DNA of 64,000 nt, taken from Shewanella mesophila (GTDB lineage: Bacteria; Pseudomonadota; Gammaproteobacteria; Enterobacterales; Shewanellaceae). A program made the position numbers and the translations under genes. How positions within the stretch are numbered: the stretch's first letter is position 1; every line of letters starts with the position of its first letter. The stretch is from positions 2,976,001 through 3,040,000 of the forward strand of contig NZ_CP080421.1 in NCBI RefSeq assembly GCF_019457515.1. Direction: 5' to 3'. The notes under the pieces are model-generated. The model ran no database searches, was not told the DNA's origin, and saw only the letters and a program-made list of their open reading frames with translations. This document shows, in pieces, positions 1 to 12,462 of the stretch.

Positions 1-1070
<1,070 letters not shown>

Positions 1071-1114
1071 TTAATGCAAAACTAAAATTGTTATCGCTAA
1101 ATTTACATCATCTG

Positions 1115-1150
1115 AAACAAAAAAGCCGCCTCCGGCACTCGGAAGCGGCT
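1115..1150 (-). terminator. Intrinsic terminator after pyrG
   Basis: AGCCGC(T/C)TCCG arms at 1124-1134 and 1140-1150 pair with one mismatch. Read on the minus strand the stem is followed by a run of T residues (positions 1124 down to 1115). It sits just after the pyrG stop and before eno. Confidence 0.85.
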
Positions 1151-1162
1151 CTTGTTTAAATA

Positions 1163-2863
<1,701 letters not shown>

Positions 2864-2909
2864 TTATACCAAAGCTGTAGTGATTCGACAAACAACAAAG
2901 CGATATATT

Positions 2910-3713
2910 TTACGCTTTTGTCTTTTCATTCGCTTTAACTTGATCCCAATAACCATCTAACTCCGCTAATGAGTGATCTTTCATCGGCTTTTCAGTGGCA
3001 TTAGCTAAGGCTTCAACACCACGAAAGCGGCGCTCAAACTTAGTATTCGCCTGACGAAGCGCCAGCTCGGCATCGACGCCTATATGGCGAGCAAGGTTGA
3101 CCACTGCAAATAATAGGTCGCCCATCTCCTCCATAACTTTTTGAGGATCTTGCTCTGGCGCATTAACCTCAACAAGCACCTCTTCTATCTCTTCGTGAAT
3201 TTTACCCACAACAGGTTCGAGTTCATCCCAATCGAATCCAACCGTGGCAACGCGGCGTTGTATTTTAGCTGCACGACTCAAGGCTGGCAGATTAAGCGGA
3301 ATATCATCTAACACAGAATGTAATGAGCGCCCAACTCGTTCGCTTGCCTTAATCCCCTCCCAAGTTTGTTTAACCTCTTCGGTCGTCGTCTGAGATAACT
3401 GACCAAACACATGGGGGTGACGCTCGGTCAATTTAGTGCAAATTTTATCGACCACGACAGTGAAATCGAACACCCCTTGCTCTTTGCCAAGCTGACAATA
3501 GAAGATCACCTGAAACAACAAATCACCAAGTTCGCCGGGTAACTCATCGAGCGCATTACGCTCGATGGTATCGGCGACTTCATAAGCCTCTTCTAGGGTA
3601 AACGGCACAATTGTTTGGTAGTTTTGCGCTTTATCCCAAGGGCAACCCGTTTCTGGGTCCCTCAGCTTGCTCATGATCTGGAGCAGACGGTCAATATCCT
3701 TCGATGCACTCAT
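2910..3713 (-). CDS. mazG: Nucleoside triphosphate pyrophosphohydrolase MazG
   Basis: A 267-residue all-alpha NTP pyrophosphatase that hydrolyses (d)NTPs to monophosphates and, in E. coli, modulates the (p)ppGpp response. The N-terminal MazG domain shows DPETGCPWDKAQ, then the metal-binding LEEAYEVAD and ELGDLLFQV signatures. A second MazG-like repeat has EEVLVEVN and EEMGDLLFAVVNLAR, so the protein has the two-domain E. coli-type layout. It lies 61 bp downstream of relA, the classical relA-mazG linkage, but a terminator-like hairpin sits in that gap. Confidence 0.97.
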   Translation of the reverse strand: MSASKDIDRLLQIMSKLRDPETGCPWDKAQNYQTIVPFTLEEAYEVADTIERNALDELPGELGDLLFQVIFYCQLGKEQGVFDFTVVVDKICTKLTERHPHVFGQLSQTTTEEVKQTWEGIKASERVGRSLHSVLDDIPLNLPALSRAAKIQRRVATVGFDWDELEPVVGKIHEEIEEVLVEVNAPEQDPQKVMEEMGDLLFAVVNLARHIGVDAELALRQANTKFERRFRGVEALANATEKPMKDHSLAELDGYWDQVKANEKTKA

Positions 3714-3723
3714 ATTTAGCTCT

Positions 3724-3755
3724 CAAAAAAGAGAAGGCGACTAACGCCGCCTTCT
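3724..3755 (-). terminator. Terminator-like hairpin between relA and mazG
   Basis: Arms AGAAGGCG (3732-3739) and CGCCTTCT (3748-3755) pair perfectly around an 8-nt loop. On the minus strand the stem is followed by CTTTTTT. Only about 11 bp separate the T run from the mazG start, so mazG would need read-through or a promoter inside relA. Confidence 0.75.
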
Positions 3756-3774
3756 GAGTCACGATTATTAAACT

Positions 3775-5991
3775 TTATAGTCTTCTGGCTTCTAGCACGC
3801 CATCGACTTGCGATAGCTTAGAGATCACCCGAGATAATCCCTCTAGGTTATAAAGCTCCAATTCCAATTCGATTGCCGCCGTTTGAGTCTTCACATCTGA
3901 TGATGAACTCATCGCAAGTACATTTGATTTTTCAGCCGCTAAGACCGAGGTTAGATCTCTTAAAAGCCCACTACGGTCATTAGCCAGTACTCTAATACGC
4001 AGTTTATAACCACCAGAGTAATTCTCGCCCCATACCACATCGACGCTGCGTTCAGGATGCACTCGCATTAACTCTTTAACTTGTTCGCAATCGGCCCTGT
4101 GCACAGAAATACCACGCCCTTTAGTAATAAAACCAAAGATTTCATCACCTGGTACAGGTTGACAACATTTAGCGATGTGGCTCATCAAATTGCCAACACC
4201 ATTGACCTCAACCTGTCCCTTACTTCTTTTATCCGAACGGGCATGGTTTTTCTTCAGCAGATCTTCAAGCGCTTCCTCCTCTGACACTTGATTAATGCGC
4301 ATTCGACTCTGAACATGGTTAACCACTTGGTTAAGGCGCACATCGCCACCACCGATACCGGCGAGTAGATCGTCCATCCCCACCATATTAAAACGCTCCA
4401 CCGCACTTTGAGCATCTTTTAGGGTCAAGCCACTGCGAGATAACTCGTGTTCGAGCATCTCTCTACCCGCAATAATATTCTTATCGCGATCTTGCTGTTT
4501 AAACCAATGCTGGATCTTAGAACGTGCTCGAGAAGTACGAATATAACCCAAATTTGGATTTAACCAATCACGCTTAGGGTTTGGGTGTTTCGAGGTGATG
4601 ATCTCAATACGCTCACCCGTCTCAACTTGGTAGGTGAATGGCACGATACGCCCATCCACTTTGGCACCAATACACTTATGGCCAACATGGGAATGAATGT
4701 AATAGGCAAAATCGAGCACAGTAGAACCCATTGGTAAATCAACGACTTCACCATTTGGGGTAAACACATAGACACGGTCTTCAAACACTTGGCTACGCAC
4801 TTCGTCTACTAAATTACCGCTTTCAGCCACATCCTCTTGCCACTGCAAGATTTTACGCAACCAATTGATCTTCTCTTCGTAGCCGCTTTGCTTGCCGGTG
4901 GCGCCCTCTTTATATTTCCAGTGAGCCGCAACACCGAGTTCGGCATCTTCATGCATCTGCTCGGTGCGAATTTGAATTTCAACGGTTTTCCCTTCAGGTC
5001 CCACAACGATGGTGTGTATCGACTGATAGCCATTGGGTTTAGGGTTGGCCACATAATCGTCAAACTCTTTGGGGATATGGTGCCAAAGGGTATGCACAAC
5101 CCCTAAGGCGCCGTAGCAGTCTTGCAGACGATCGGTGACGATACGCACCGCGCGCACATCAAACAGTTCATCAAACTTAAGATCTTTACCGCGCATCTTT
5201 TTCCAGATGCTATAGATATGTTTAGGCCTGCCGTACACTTTTGCACGGATATGATCTTCATCGAGGCGTTTTTGCAACTGACTAACAAAATTATCGATAT
5301 AGATCTCACGATCAACCCGCTTACCGTCCAACTGCTTAGCAATATCTTTGTAAGTGGTTGGATGCAGATACCTAAAGGAGATATCTTCCAACTCCCACTT
5401 TAATTGACCAATTCCAAGACGGTTAGCGAGTGGCGCATAAATATCGGCAATTTCGCGTGCGATCAGGACGCGAGTCTCTTCATCGGCATTTTTAATCTCT
5501 CTGAGCAAACAGATCCGCTCGGCGAGTTTAATCACCACCGCGCGCACATCTTCGACCATGGCCAACAACATGCGGCGGATATTATCGATCTGTGGTTCAG
5601 CGTTGCGGCTCTGCTCGTTAACTTTTAATGCACCTATGGCATTCATGGTAACAACACTGCTGACGAGCGCCGCAAGCTTAGCGCCGAACAGCGTTTCAAC
5701 CTGCTCAGCGTTGAGCACTCCAGCATCATGGACGACAAATATCACCGCCGCTTGCAGGGTTTCAATATCCATATTCAGCGGTGCGAGGATCTCAATCATC
5801 TCCCGCGCACGCTGGCTTAAAAGGCTATCTTTGGCGAGATCTTTGGCACTATTCTTGGCAACGAGCAGCTCAACTTGCTTCATTAACTCAAGCAAGGTGC
5901 TAGCGTCATCAGCATCATCAAGATACCGATTAACCCACTCGGTTAATTGAAAATCTTGGTCATTAAAATGTGCTTCTCTTACAGATACCAT
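3775..5991 (-). CDS. relA: GTP pyrophosphokinase ((p)ppGpp synthetase I)
   Basis: Ribosome-associated stringent-response synthetase, 738 residues. The N-terminal hydrolase-like domain lacks the catalytic HD pair, so hydrolysis is not expected. The synthetase domain has YGRPKHIYSIWKK and an EFDD motif (residues 309-312), the acidic EXDD form typical of monofunctional RelA rather than the RXKD form of bifunctional SpoT/Rel. A TGS domain (about residues 405-465, starting RVYVFTPNGEVVDLP), a conserved CC-containing segment (CCQPVPGDEIFG) and a C-terminal ACT domain follow. It is transcribed towards mazG. The start MVSVREAHF matches RelA proteins. Confidence 0.98.
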   Translation of the reverse strand: MVSVREAHFNDQDFQLTEWVNRYLDDADDASTLLELMKQVELLVAKNSAKDLAKDSLLSQRAREMIEILAPLNMDIETLQAAVIFVVHDAGVLNAEQVETLFGAKLAALVSSVVTMNAIGALKVNEQSRNAEPQIDNIRRMLLAMVEDVRAVVIKLAERICLLREIKNADEETRVLIAREIADIYAPLANRLGIGQLKWELEDISFRYLHPTTYKDIAKQLDGKRVDREIYIDNFVSQLQKRLDEDHIRAKVYGRPKHIYSIWKKMRGKDLKFDELFDVRAVRIVTDRLQDCYGALGVVHTLWHHIPKEFDDYVANPKPNGYQSIHTIVVGPEGKTVEIQIRTEQMHEDAELGVAAHWKYKEGATGKQSGYEEKINWLRKILQWQEDVAESGNLVDEVRSQVFEDRVYVFTPNGEVVDLPMGSTVLDFAYYIHSHVGHKCIGAKVDGRIVPFTYQVETGERIEIITSKHPNPKRDWLNPNLGYIRTSRARSKIQHWFKQQDRDKNIIAGREMLEHELSRSGLTLKDAQSAVERFNMVGMDDLLAGIGGGDVRLNQVVNHVQSRMRINQVSEEEALEDLLKKNHARSDKRSKGQVEVNGVGNLMSHIAKCCQPVPGDEIFGFITKGRGISVHRADCEQVKELMRVHPERSVDVVWGENYSGGYKLRIRVLANDRSGLLRDLTSVLAAEKSNVLAMSSSSDVKTQTAAIELELELYNLEGLSRVISKLSQVDGVLEARRL

Positions 5992-6157
5992 CTAATGATT
6001 GTCCTTTTTCCTGTATACGCGCTAAAGATCTCGATTCTCGCCCCAGTGAATGCCATTCCGTAACACGTAAAATTCTTAATCCACTATCTTGAAGATTCCA
6101 CCTCGGTTGTCAATTGACAAACGTAGATATTTTGCCCAACCACACCATTGTTAACAA

Positions 6158-7492
6158 TTATTTATCTAATTCGAACAACGCCATAGCTTCGATATGATGA
6201 GTTTGAGGAAACATATCAATTAAACCCAGTTTTTTCAGCTTATAACCCTGCTGCAACAATGGCTCACAATCTCTCGCCAAACTCACCGGATTGCATGAGA
6301 TATAAACCACAGATTGTGGCTTCATCGTCTTCAGCCATTGTAGGCTTTCAAATGCGCCCGCCCTTGCTGGGTCAATAAGCAATTTATCGATGCGTCCAAG
6401 CCATGGCTGATAGGAGATATCGGCGCCCAGATCCGCATGATAAAACTCCACTTGGCTCACATCACTTTGAGCTGCATTGAGTTTCGCCTGAGCGACCATC
6501 TCAATGACACCTTCGACACCAACAACCTCGGCGCCCGTTTTTGCGAGTGGAATGGTAAAGTTACCAACCCCGCAAAACAGATCTAATACCCGCTCACCCG
6601 GTTTAACGTCCAGCCAATCAATGGCTTGCCTCACCATCTGGCGGTTCATATCACCATTAACTTGGATAAAGTTACCCGGCGAGAAACTCAAGCGGCACTC
6701 ATTGTCGAGCAGATAGAATGGCAGCTGCGGCTCCCCCACCAGCGGCTCTAACTGACCATGCTCATCAAGTAGTGCCACCTGTACCCGATGCGCTTGTGCA
6801 AAAGCGAGCAAGATTTGCTTATCGCTATCGCCCAGCAGTTGGGTAATGCGAATCACCACCCATGGGCCAGATTCCACCGAAATCAGCTCCACATGACCCA
6901 AGCTACGTTTTGCGACTAACTGATTTAAACTCAGGGTTAACGGCGCAATGAGATCAGACAGCTCTTTTGCTAGCACTGGGCACTTTGCGATATCAACGAC
7001 CTGATTACTCGATAATGCGCGAAATCCTAGCTTGAGGGTTTTGCTGTCTCGCTGATAATTTGTGGCAAGCCTCGCCTTACGGCGGTAATGCCAACCTTCA
7101 CCTGCCAATGGTAGGGCGATTTCATCAGGGTTAACATGTCCCATCTTATCGACCAGATTAATTAAAGCCTGCTGCTTATATTCCCGCTGTTTAGCAAGGT
7201 CTAAATGCTGCAGATCACAGCCACCACATTCTCCATAATAGGGACAGGAACTGGCTATCCGGCCGGCAGACTGGGTATCAACAGACAATAATTTCGCTTT
7301 GGCATGACGCTTTTTCTGCTCAACAATTTGCGCAGTAACCTTTTCACCAGGGAGCGCGCCAGGGATAAATACGATTTTCCCCTGATGATGGGCAACGCCA
7401 GCACCAAGATGGTCCAGATCGCTGATCTCAAACTGCTGCTTAGCTGAAGTTTGTTTTGATTTATTGGGTTTAGGTTTAAAAAATTGCGCCAT
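6158..7492 (-). CDS. rlmD: 23S rRNA (uracil-1939-C5)-methyltransferase
   Basis: SAM-dependent methyltransferase making m5U1939 in 23S rRNA (also called rumA), 444 residues. An N-terminal TRAM-like OB domain (about 20-75) is followed by the iron-sulfur cluster cysteines of [10 protein letters not shown] (C83, C89, C92), with a fourth in KCPVLA. The Rossmann domain has [14 protein letters not shown] for SAM binding, and the SCNP motif near the C-terminus holds the catalytic cysteine. It is divergent from barA and about 170 bp upstream of relA on the same strand, as in other Shewanella-like genomes. Confidence 0.97.
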   Translation of the reverse strand: MAQFFKPKPNKSKQTSAKQQFEISDLDHLGAGVAHHQGKIVFIPGALPGEKVTAQIVEQKKRHAKAKLLSVDTQSAGRIASSCPYYGECGGCDLQHLDLAKQREYKQQALINLVDKMGHVNPDEIALPLAGEGWHYRRKARLATNYQRDSKTLKLGFRALSSNQVVDIAKCPVLAKELSDLIAPLTLSLNQLVAKRSLGHVELISVESGPWVVIRITQLLGDSDKQILLAFAQAHRVQVALLDEHGQLEPLVGEPQLPFYLLDNECRLSFSPGNFIQVNGDMNRQMVRQAIDWLDVKPGERVLDLFCGVGNFTIPLAKTGAEVVGVEGVIEMVAQAKLNAAQSDVSQVEFYHADLGADISYQPWLGRIDKLLIDPARAGAFESLQWLKTMKPQSVVYISCNPVSLARDCEPLLQQGYKLKKLGLIDMFPQTHHIEAMALFELDK

Positions 7493-7608
7493 TTCTGTCT
7501 CTAAAACAATAAAAATACTAGTAAATACTGCACAAAGTCTGGCAGTCTAATGTAACCTATATCAACCACAGACGTTAATTAGCCAACTCCATGAATAGTG
7601 CCGACAAT

Positions 7609-10392
7609 ATGACTAAATACAGCTTAAGAGCCTGGGTTCTTGTGCTGGCATTAGCGCCCACTATTTTGGTCGGCATTTTGCTTGGCAGCTACTTTACCAT
7701 AAATCGCTTCTATGAACTGGAACAAAGCTTAATTGAACGTGGGAGTAACATCATTGAGCCATTGGCGATCGCCGCAGAAATTGGCCTTGAAACCAAGAAT
7801 TTCGAAACCACAAAAAGGCTCATCACCTCGGTTCAGCTCAATAAATCTAACTTAGTACAATTCATTGCCATCTTCGATACCAATAATCGAGTCATAGTGA
7901 CCTCGCATCACTATAAGAGTCATGAGTTCATGCGTTACAACGAGCCGATAGAATCCTTAGTCACCACAGAATTAGAGCAATTTGGTGACAGTATTATCCT
8001 GCGGAGCCCTATTTTTTCTAGCGAGCGAGAGCTAATTGTGAGTCCCTATGATAAAAACTCGACCGCTCAACAGGACAATTCCGCTAGGCTTGGCTACATC
8101 GCCGTATTGATTAATAAGGAAAACGCCCTATTAGCGCAACATCGCGCGGCAGTGGCGGCATTTATCATAGTGTTGATTGGTGTTCAGCTTAACCTGTTGT
8201 TTACATTTAGATTAGTTAAGAATGTCACCCAACCAATTACCGATATGGTCCGAGTCGTCGCCAAGATCCGTGAAGGAAAACTCGATACCCGTGTTGACGG
8301 CAATCTTATCGGTGAGCTTGACCTCCTTAAACGTGGTATCAACGCCATGGCCAGCTCGCTCTCTGATTATCATGAAGAGATGCAACAAAACATCGATCAG
8401 GCTACCTCAGATCTACGCGAAACCCTGGAGCAGATTGAGATCCAAAACGTCGAGTTAGATCTTGCTAAAAAGCGGGCCCTCGAAGCCAGTCGCATTAAGT
8501 CTGAATTCTTAGCCAACATGTCTCACGAACTTCGCACACCACTCAATGGTGTGATTGGTTTTGCCAAACAATTGCTAAAAACGCCTTTGCACTCTAGTCA
8601 GCAAGACTATATTAAGACCATTGAAAAAAGTGCGACAAATCTTTTAGGGATCATTAACGATATTCTCGATTTCTCTAAATTGGAAGCGGGCAAAATGGTA
8701 CTCGAAAATATGCCATTTGCGCTGCGTGAAGTTGTCGAAGATACCATTTCATTGCTGGCTAACAGTGCAAAAGAGAAGGAACTCGAGCTAGTGATCGATA
8801 TCGAACCGACGATTAACGATAACGTCTCAGGCGATGCGATGCGAGTCGGGCAAGTGATCACAAATCTCGTCGGAAATGCGATTAAGTTTACCGATAGAGG
8901 TAGTGTCCACCTAAAAATGCGTCTCACGAGTGAAGAGCCAGAGAAGATCACTATCCGCTGTGAGATCAGCGATACAGGTATCGGCATTGATAAACACCAC
9001 CAAAACCAACTATTCCAAGCCTTTGGTCAGGCGGACTCATCTATCTCGCGCCGCTTTGGTGGCACAGGCCTTGGGCTGATTATTACCAAACGACTCATTA
9101 ATCAGATGGGCGGCCAAATTGGCTGTATATCGAGTCCGAACAAAGGTTCAACCTTCTGGTTTACTCTGCCATTGAAACTCAGCCAATATCCTATTAGTCA
9201 GACATTGGAAACCGATAAGCTCCGACATAAATCGATCATGCTGTTTGAACCCAAAGAGCTTTCACGAACGGTTCACGAAAACCTGTTCGAACATTGGAAG
9301 ATGAACGTCACCAATGTGACGACGCTAGAACAATTAACAAAGATAACTCAAGATCCGCAATCCCACTTCGATTACGCCATGATTAGCTGTAATGAATTGG
9401 CTGAGAGTCCATCTTTAGCAGAAACCCTAAACAGTATTCGCAAAGTAAGCGACTACTCACTCTATCTGTGTAACAGCAATAACAGCGCAGCTAAGATGGG
9501 CATGATTCAACCTAGCGTCGATAAGATAGTGCATGCTCCTATAGGCGAGCGCTCACTTGCAGTGACCCTAATTAATCCCCATAAGGCGGCTATGGAGTCA
9601 CAACCCTTTAGTGATGCCATCGAAGAGGACTTAAGCCGAGAACCTATGAGTGTTTTGGCTGTAGATGACAACCCCGCCAACCTAAAGCTTATCGATACCC
9701 TATTGCGTGAACTCGTGACTCAAGTAACAGTGGCTGATAATGGTCAAAAGGCCGTAGATATCGCCAAGACGCGTAGTTTTGATCTGATCTTTATGGATAT
9801 TCAGATGCCCGGCACCGACGGTTTTAGCGCAACCAAACAGATCAGAGAGCATTCTCTTAATCGCAATACGCCAATCATAGCGGTAACGGCGCATGCGATA
9901 GCCGAGGAGCGTGAGCGCATAGAGCAAAGTGGTATGGACGGTTATCTGCCTAAACCAATAGACGAAGCCGCGCTTAAGAGTGTCATTAGCCGATGGAAGA
10001 CCCGTCCTAAGTTCACCCATTTTGATCAACACACGCTCAACTGGGAGTTATGTCTAACCCAAGCGAATCAGAAAGCCGATCTTGCACTCGAGATGCTACA
10101 GATGCTGCTAGATTCGATGCCAGAGACACGAAATAACCTGTCTCAGGCGTTAGATACCCTAGACAGCGAAGCTATGCTGACTCATGTACACAAACTACAT
10201 GGTGCCAGTTGTTACTGCGGCGTACCAACAACCCAGCGACTTTGCCGAGAAATTGAGCTATCCCTCAAGAAAAATGGCAGCGTCGAAGAGGTAGAACCTG
10301 AAATACTAGAGTTACTTGATGAGCTTTCTAAGGTAGAATCTGCCGCTAACCAAGTAATATCCCAGTTATCTATGGATGTGATCGATGAGTAA
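7609..10392 (+). CDS. barA: Hybrid sensor histidine kinase BarA
   Basis: Tripartite sensor kinase for the BarA/UvrY (GacS/GacA) pathway that controls CsrB-type small RNAs. The start at 7609 (MTKYSLRAWVL) matches the family N-terminus; an ATG six codons upstream (7591) is possible. Layout: TM1 near residues 8-30, periplasmic sensor loop, TM2 near 180-205, HAMP, HisKA with phospho-accepting His at about residue 306 (ANMSHELRTPLNG), HATPase (GNAIKFTDRG, FGGTGLGL), a degenerate middle receiver, a receiver with phospho-acceptor Asp about 730 (FMDIQMPGTDG), and an Hpt domain with His about 864 (KLHGASCYCG). It overlaps the next gene by 8 bp. Confidence 0.96.
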   Translation: MTKYSLRAWVLVLALAPTILVGILLGSYFTINRFYELEQSLIERGSNIIEPLAIAAEIGLETKNFETTKRLITSVQLNKSNLVQFIAIFDTNNRVIVTSHHYKSHEFMRYNEPIESLVTTELEQFGDSIILRSPIFSSERELIVSPYDKNSTAQQDNSARLGYIAVLINKENALLAQHRAAVAAFIIVLIGVQLNLLFTFRLVKNVTQPITDMVRVVAKIREGKLDTRVDGNLIGELDLLKRGINAMASSLSDYHEEMQQNIDQATSDLRETLEQIEIQNVELDLAKKRALEASRIKSEFLANMSHELRTPLNGVIGFAKQLLKTPLHSSQQDYIKTIEKSATNLLGIINDILDFSKLEAGKMVLENMPFALREVVEDTISLLANSAKEKELELVIDIEPTINDNVSGDAMRVGQVITNLVGNAIKFTDRGSVHLKMRLTSEEPEKITIRCEISDTGIGIDKHHQNQLFQAFGQADSSISRRFGGTGLGLIITKRLINQMGGQIGCISSPNKGSTFWFTLPLKLSQYPISQTLETDKLRHKSIMLFEPKELSRTVHENLFEHWKMNVTNVTTLEQLTKITQDPQSHFDYAMISCNELAESPSLAETLNSIRKVSDYSLYLCNSNNSAAKMGMIQPSVDKIVHAPIGERSLAVTLINPHKAAMESQPFSDAIEEDLSREPMSVLAVDDNPANLKLIDTLLRELVTQVTVADNGQKAVDIAKTRSFDLIFMDIQMPGTDGFSATKQIREHSLNRNTPIIAVTAHAIAEERERIEQSGMDGYLPKPIDEAALKSVISRWKTRPKFTHFDQHTLNWELCLTQANQKADLALEMLQMLLDSMPETRNNLSQALDTLDSEAMLTHVHKLHGASCYCGVPTTQRLCREIELSLKKNGSVEEVEPEILELLDELSKVESAANQVISQLSMDVIDE

Positions 10393-10984
10393 TAAACCAG
10401 GGTTCTTCAAACGATTAAAAGCATTAGAACTTGAACAAAAGAAGTTGTTTGCTATCGCACTTTGTCAACGCATGTACCCCAACTATCTACTGTTCAGTGA
10501 GGTGTGCGAGTTTGGTGATCCACAAGTACTCGATACCACACTAAATCTATTGTGGCAGTCGATGTACGATAAAAAGTTAAAGCTTAATATCGATATCTAT
10601 CTAGAACGCCTCGATCTCAATACCCCTGAGCCTAGCGATTTTGATGCTTACGGCGTCTATCCAGCAATGGATGCAGCCGTTGCCCTCACCTCTTTACTCA
10701 GTGCGCTGCAGAGTAAAGTCGAAGACGATATTACCAATATCAGTAAACTGTCATCAAGCACTGTGGCAAACTATATCGAAGCCACGGTAGAAGAAGAGAT
10801 GGAAGAAGCGGCGCTTGACGATTTCATCTTTAACCATGAAGTGATGATCGAAGAGAAAGAGTTACAATCGTCACTACTGGACATCATCGAAGACAATCCC
10901 AAATTGACCCCAGATTTCGTCAAATCGTTACGTAAAGAGATCATCGAATCAGGCGTATCTAATATCGGGATTTCCGCAACTTAA
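10385..10984 (+). CDS. DUF416 family protein, YjaG-like
   Basis: A 199-residue cytoplasmic protein of the DUF416 family (E. coli YjaG). The family pattern is visible as LCQRMYPNYLLFSE near the N-terminus, FDAYGVYPAMDAAVALTSLL in the middle and the C-terminal ESGVSNIGIS. The biochemical role of the family is not established. The start overlaps the end of barA by 8 bp, so the two are probably translationally coupled. The acidic middle (EEEMEEAALDD) has no known function. Confidence 0.9.
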   Translation: MSNKPGFFKRLKALELEQKKLFAIALCQRMYPNYLLFSEVCEFGDPQVLDTTLNLLWQSMYDKKLKLNIDIYLERLDLNTPEPSDFDAYGVYPAMDAAVALTSLLSALQSKVEDDITNISKLSSSTVANYIEATVEEEMEEAALDDFIFNHEVMIEEKELQSSLLDIIEDNPKLTPDFVKSLRKEIIESGVSNIGISAT

Positions 10985-10990
10985 TCGATA

Positions 10991-11266
10991 ATGAGAAAAC
11001 TCATATATCAAGGTTATGTGTTAACCAATGTTGATGGATTAACCGATTCTTGGGTATTGATCGTAGGGGAGCAGAGGCGCACAGGCTCCCTTTTTGAATT
11101 AAGACGTCAAATCCAATTCTTTGAAGAGTTAGGCGTGCTACCGCAATCTAAACTTAGCAGTGAGACGCAAACAAACGTCAGCAAGAAACCGCATCTCAAT
11201 TCCGCAGTTAAAACAAAAGAAAAACTTTCACTAGCCACCAAATCACCCAAGAAGCGCCATAAATAA
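10991..11266 (+). CDS. Small conserved-looking hypothetical protein
   Basis: A 91-residue frame starting 6 bp after the yjaG-like stop, so probably in the same transcript as barA. I do not recognise a family. The N-terminal half (MRKLIYQGYVLTNVDG, then WVLIVGEQRRTGSLFELRRQIQFFEEL) looks like a compact folded alpha/beta domain. The C-terminal third is lysine-rich and probably disordered (KTKEKLSL, SPKKRHK), compatible with nucleic-acid binding, though that is only an inference. No signal peptide or membrane segment is visible. Confidence 0.7.
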   Translation: MRKLIYQGYVLTNVDGLTDSWVLIVGEQRRTGSLFELRRQIQFFEELGVLPQSKLSSETQTNVSKKPHLNSAVKTKEKLSLATKSPKKRHK

Positions 11267-11401
11267 CACAACGATTATTAGTCGTCCACAGTGCTGAATC
11301 TAACAAAAAATGTGAGGCTCATTAGACTTTTGCGCAATAGCGCTTATTCAGTCAATTATGCTAGTTTTGCTAGCCGTACAATTTATGGATAAATTTGTCG
11401 T

Positions 11402-12349
11402 ATGTTGCCTATCCTAACTCCACTGTTTGTTGTCTTTGGCATTATGTTAACCGGCTTTGTGGTGCAAAAAAGTCGAATTCTCCCCATAGATACTGATAAC
11501 GCACTCAACCAATACGTCTACTACATCGCTTTCCCTGCAATAATGCTTATTGTACTGGCTGAGACTCCAATAGAACAGATAGCCAACTGGGGCTTCATCG
11601 CAGGCTATGGCGTTGCGATGGCAATCATTTATCTTCTAACCACCTTACTGTCTTTATGGCGGGACAAAAGCAAACTAGATCTCGCCGCAATTCGATCCCT
11701 CAACACCACCTTTGGCAATACCTCTTTTATCGGCATCCCATTAATGATGATGCTCTATCCTGGCGATCAACTTGCACTCGCAGCGGCCGCAATCGCCAGT
11801 CTATTGTCGGTAAGCGTTTTCGCCATAGTGTTAGCGCAACTCGCCTTGTCCCAAGGGCAAACTCAGAATGCATTCAAAACCGTAACCTTAGCCCTATTGC
11901 AAAATCCAATCATTATCGGAAGCTTAATCGGCGTCGGGATCTCTGCTGCACATATCGATTTATATACCCCTATAAGCAGTATTATTCGCCAATTTGGTAT
12001 GACATCAAGCCCTTGTGCACTATTTGCGATTGGCATGGTGCTATGCAAAGCCAACCAACAACAGGGACGCAATGCCAACCATAAAAGTTCAACCGCAACA
12101 GAGTTGGCTATGCTTAACTTGTTCAAGCTGTTGCTGCAACCATTAGTGGTCTATTTGCTGTTCAAGGCATTTGGCGTCGGTAATGAACTGTTAAAGATGG
12201 GGGTGATTCTAGCCGCTCTGCCAACGGCAGCAAGTGTGTACCTGCTGTCACACAGATACCAAGTCAATGCCACGGTTAGTGCACAAAACATCAGTTTGGG
12301 GATCGTACTGAGTTTTGCTGTATTGCCTCTGCTTGATCATCTTTTATAG
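11402..12349 (+). CDS. AEC family (auxin efflux carrier-like) transporter
   Basis: A 315-residue inner-membrane protein of about ten hydrophobic helices, matching the auxin efflux carrier/malate permease family. It opens with ILTPLFVVFGIMLTGFVVQK and shows two conserved helix breaks: NTTFGNTSFIGIPLMMML in the N-terminal half and ALPTAASVYLLSHRYQ in the C-terminal half. Bacterial members export or import organic acids; the substrate here cannot be read from the sequence. The gene stands alone, 135 bp after the small hypothetical gene and 113 bp before recN. Confidence 0.88.
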   Translation: MLPILTPLFVVFGIMLTGFVVQKSRILPIDTDNALNQYVYYIAFPAIMLIVLAETPIEQIANWGFIAGYGVAMAIIYLLTTLLSLWRDKSKLDLAAIRSLNTTFGNTSFIGIPLMMMLYPGDQLALAAAAIASLLSVSVFAIVLAQLALSQGQTQNAFKTVTLALLQNPIIIGSLIGVGISAAHIDLYTPISSIIRQFGMTSSPCALFAIGMVLCKANQQQGRNANHKSSTATELAMLNLFKLLLQPLVVYLLFKAFGVGNELLKMGVILAALPTAASVYLLSHRYQVNATVSAQNISLGIVLSFAVLPLLDHLL

Positions 12350-12398
12350 TTAGCATGGATCTGTACGCTAAAAAATCAGTTTAAAAAGCACACAGGTA

Positions 12399-12442
12399 TT
12401 TACTGTATAAAAAATCAGTATATACTGTGCATTAATACAGTA
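12399..12442 (+). promoter_or_regulatory. recN SOS promoter with two LexA boxes
   Basis: Box 1 (12401-12420) reads TACTGTATAAAAAATCAGTA, one base off a perfect CTGT-N8-ACAG box. Box 2 (12423-12442) reads TACTGTGCATTAATACAGTA, a perfect box. A plausible -35 (TTTACT, 12399-12404) and -10 (TATACT, 12421-12426), 16 bp apart, lie within the boxes, so LexA binding should block RNA polymerase. Confidence 0.92.
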
Positions 12443-12462
12443 CTTTGTAAAAGGATGTCATC

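Noticed and set aside
6147..6158. 12-bp palindrome ATTGTTAACAAT at the rlmD 3' end
   Set aside because: It overlaps the stop codon region, has no T run and no known motif; too short to call functional.
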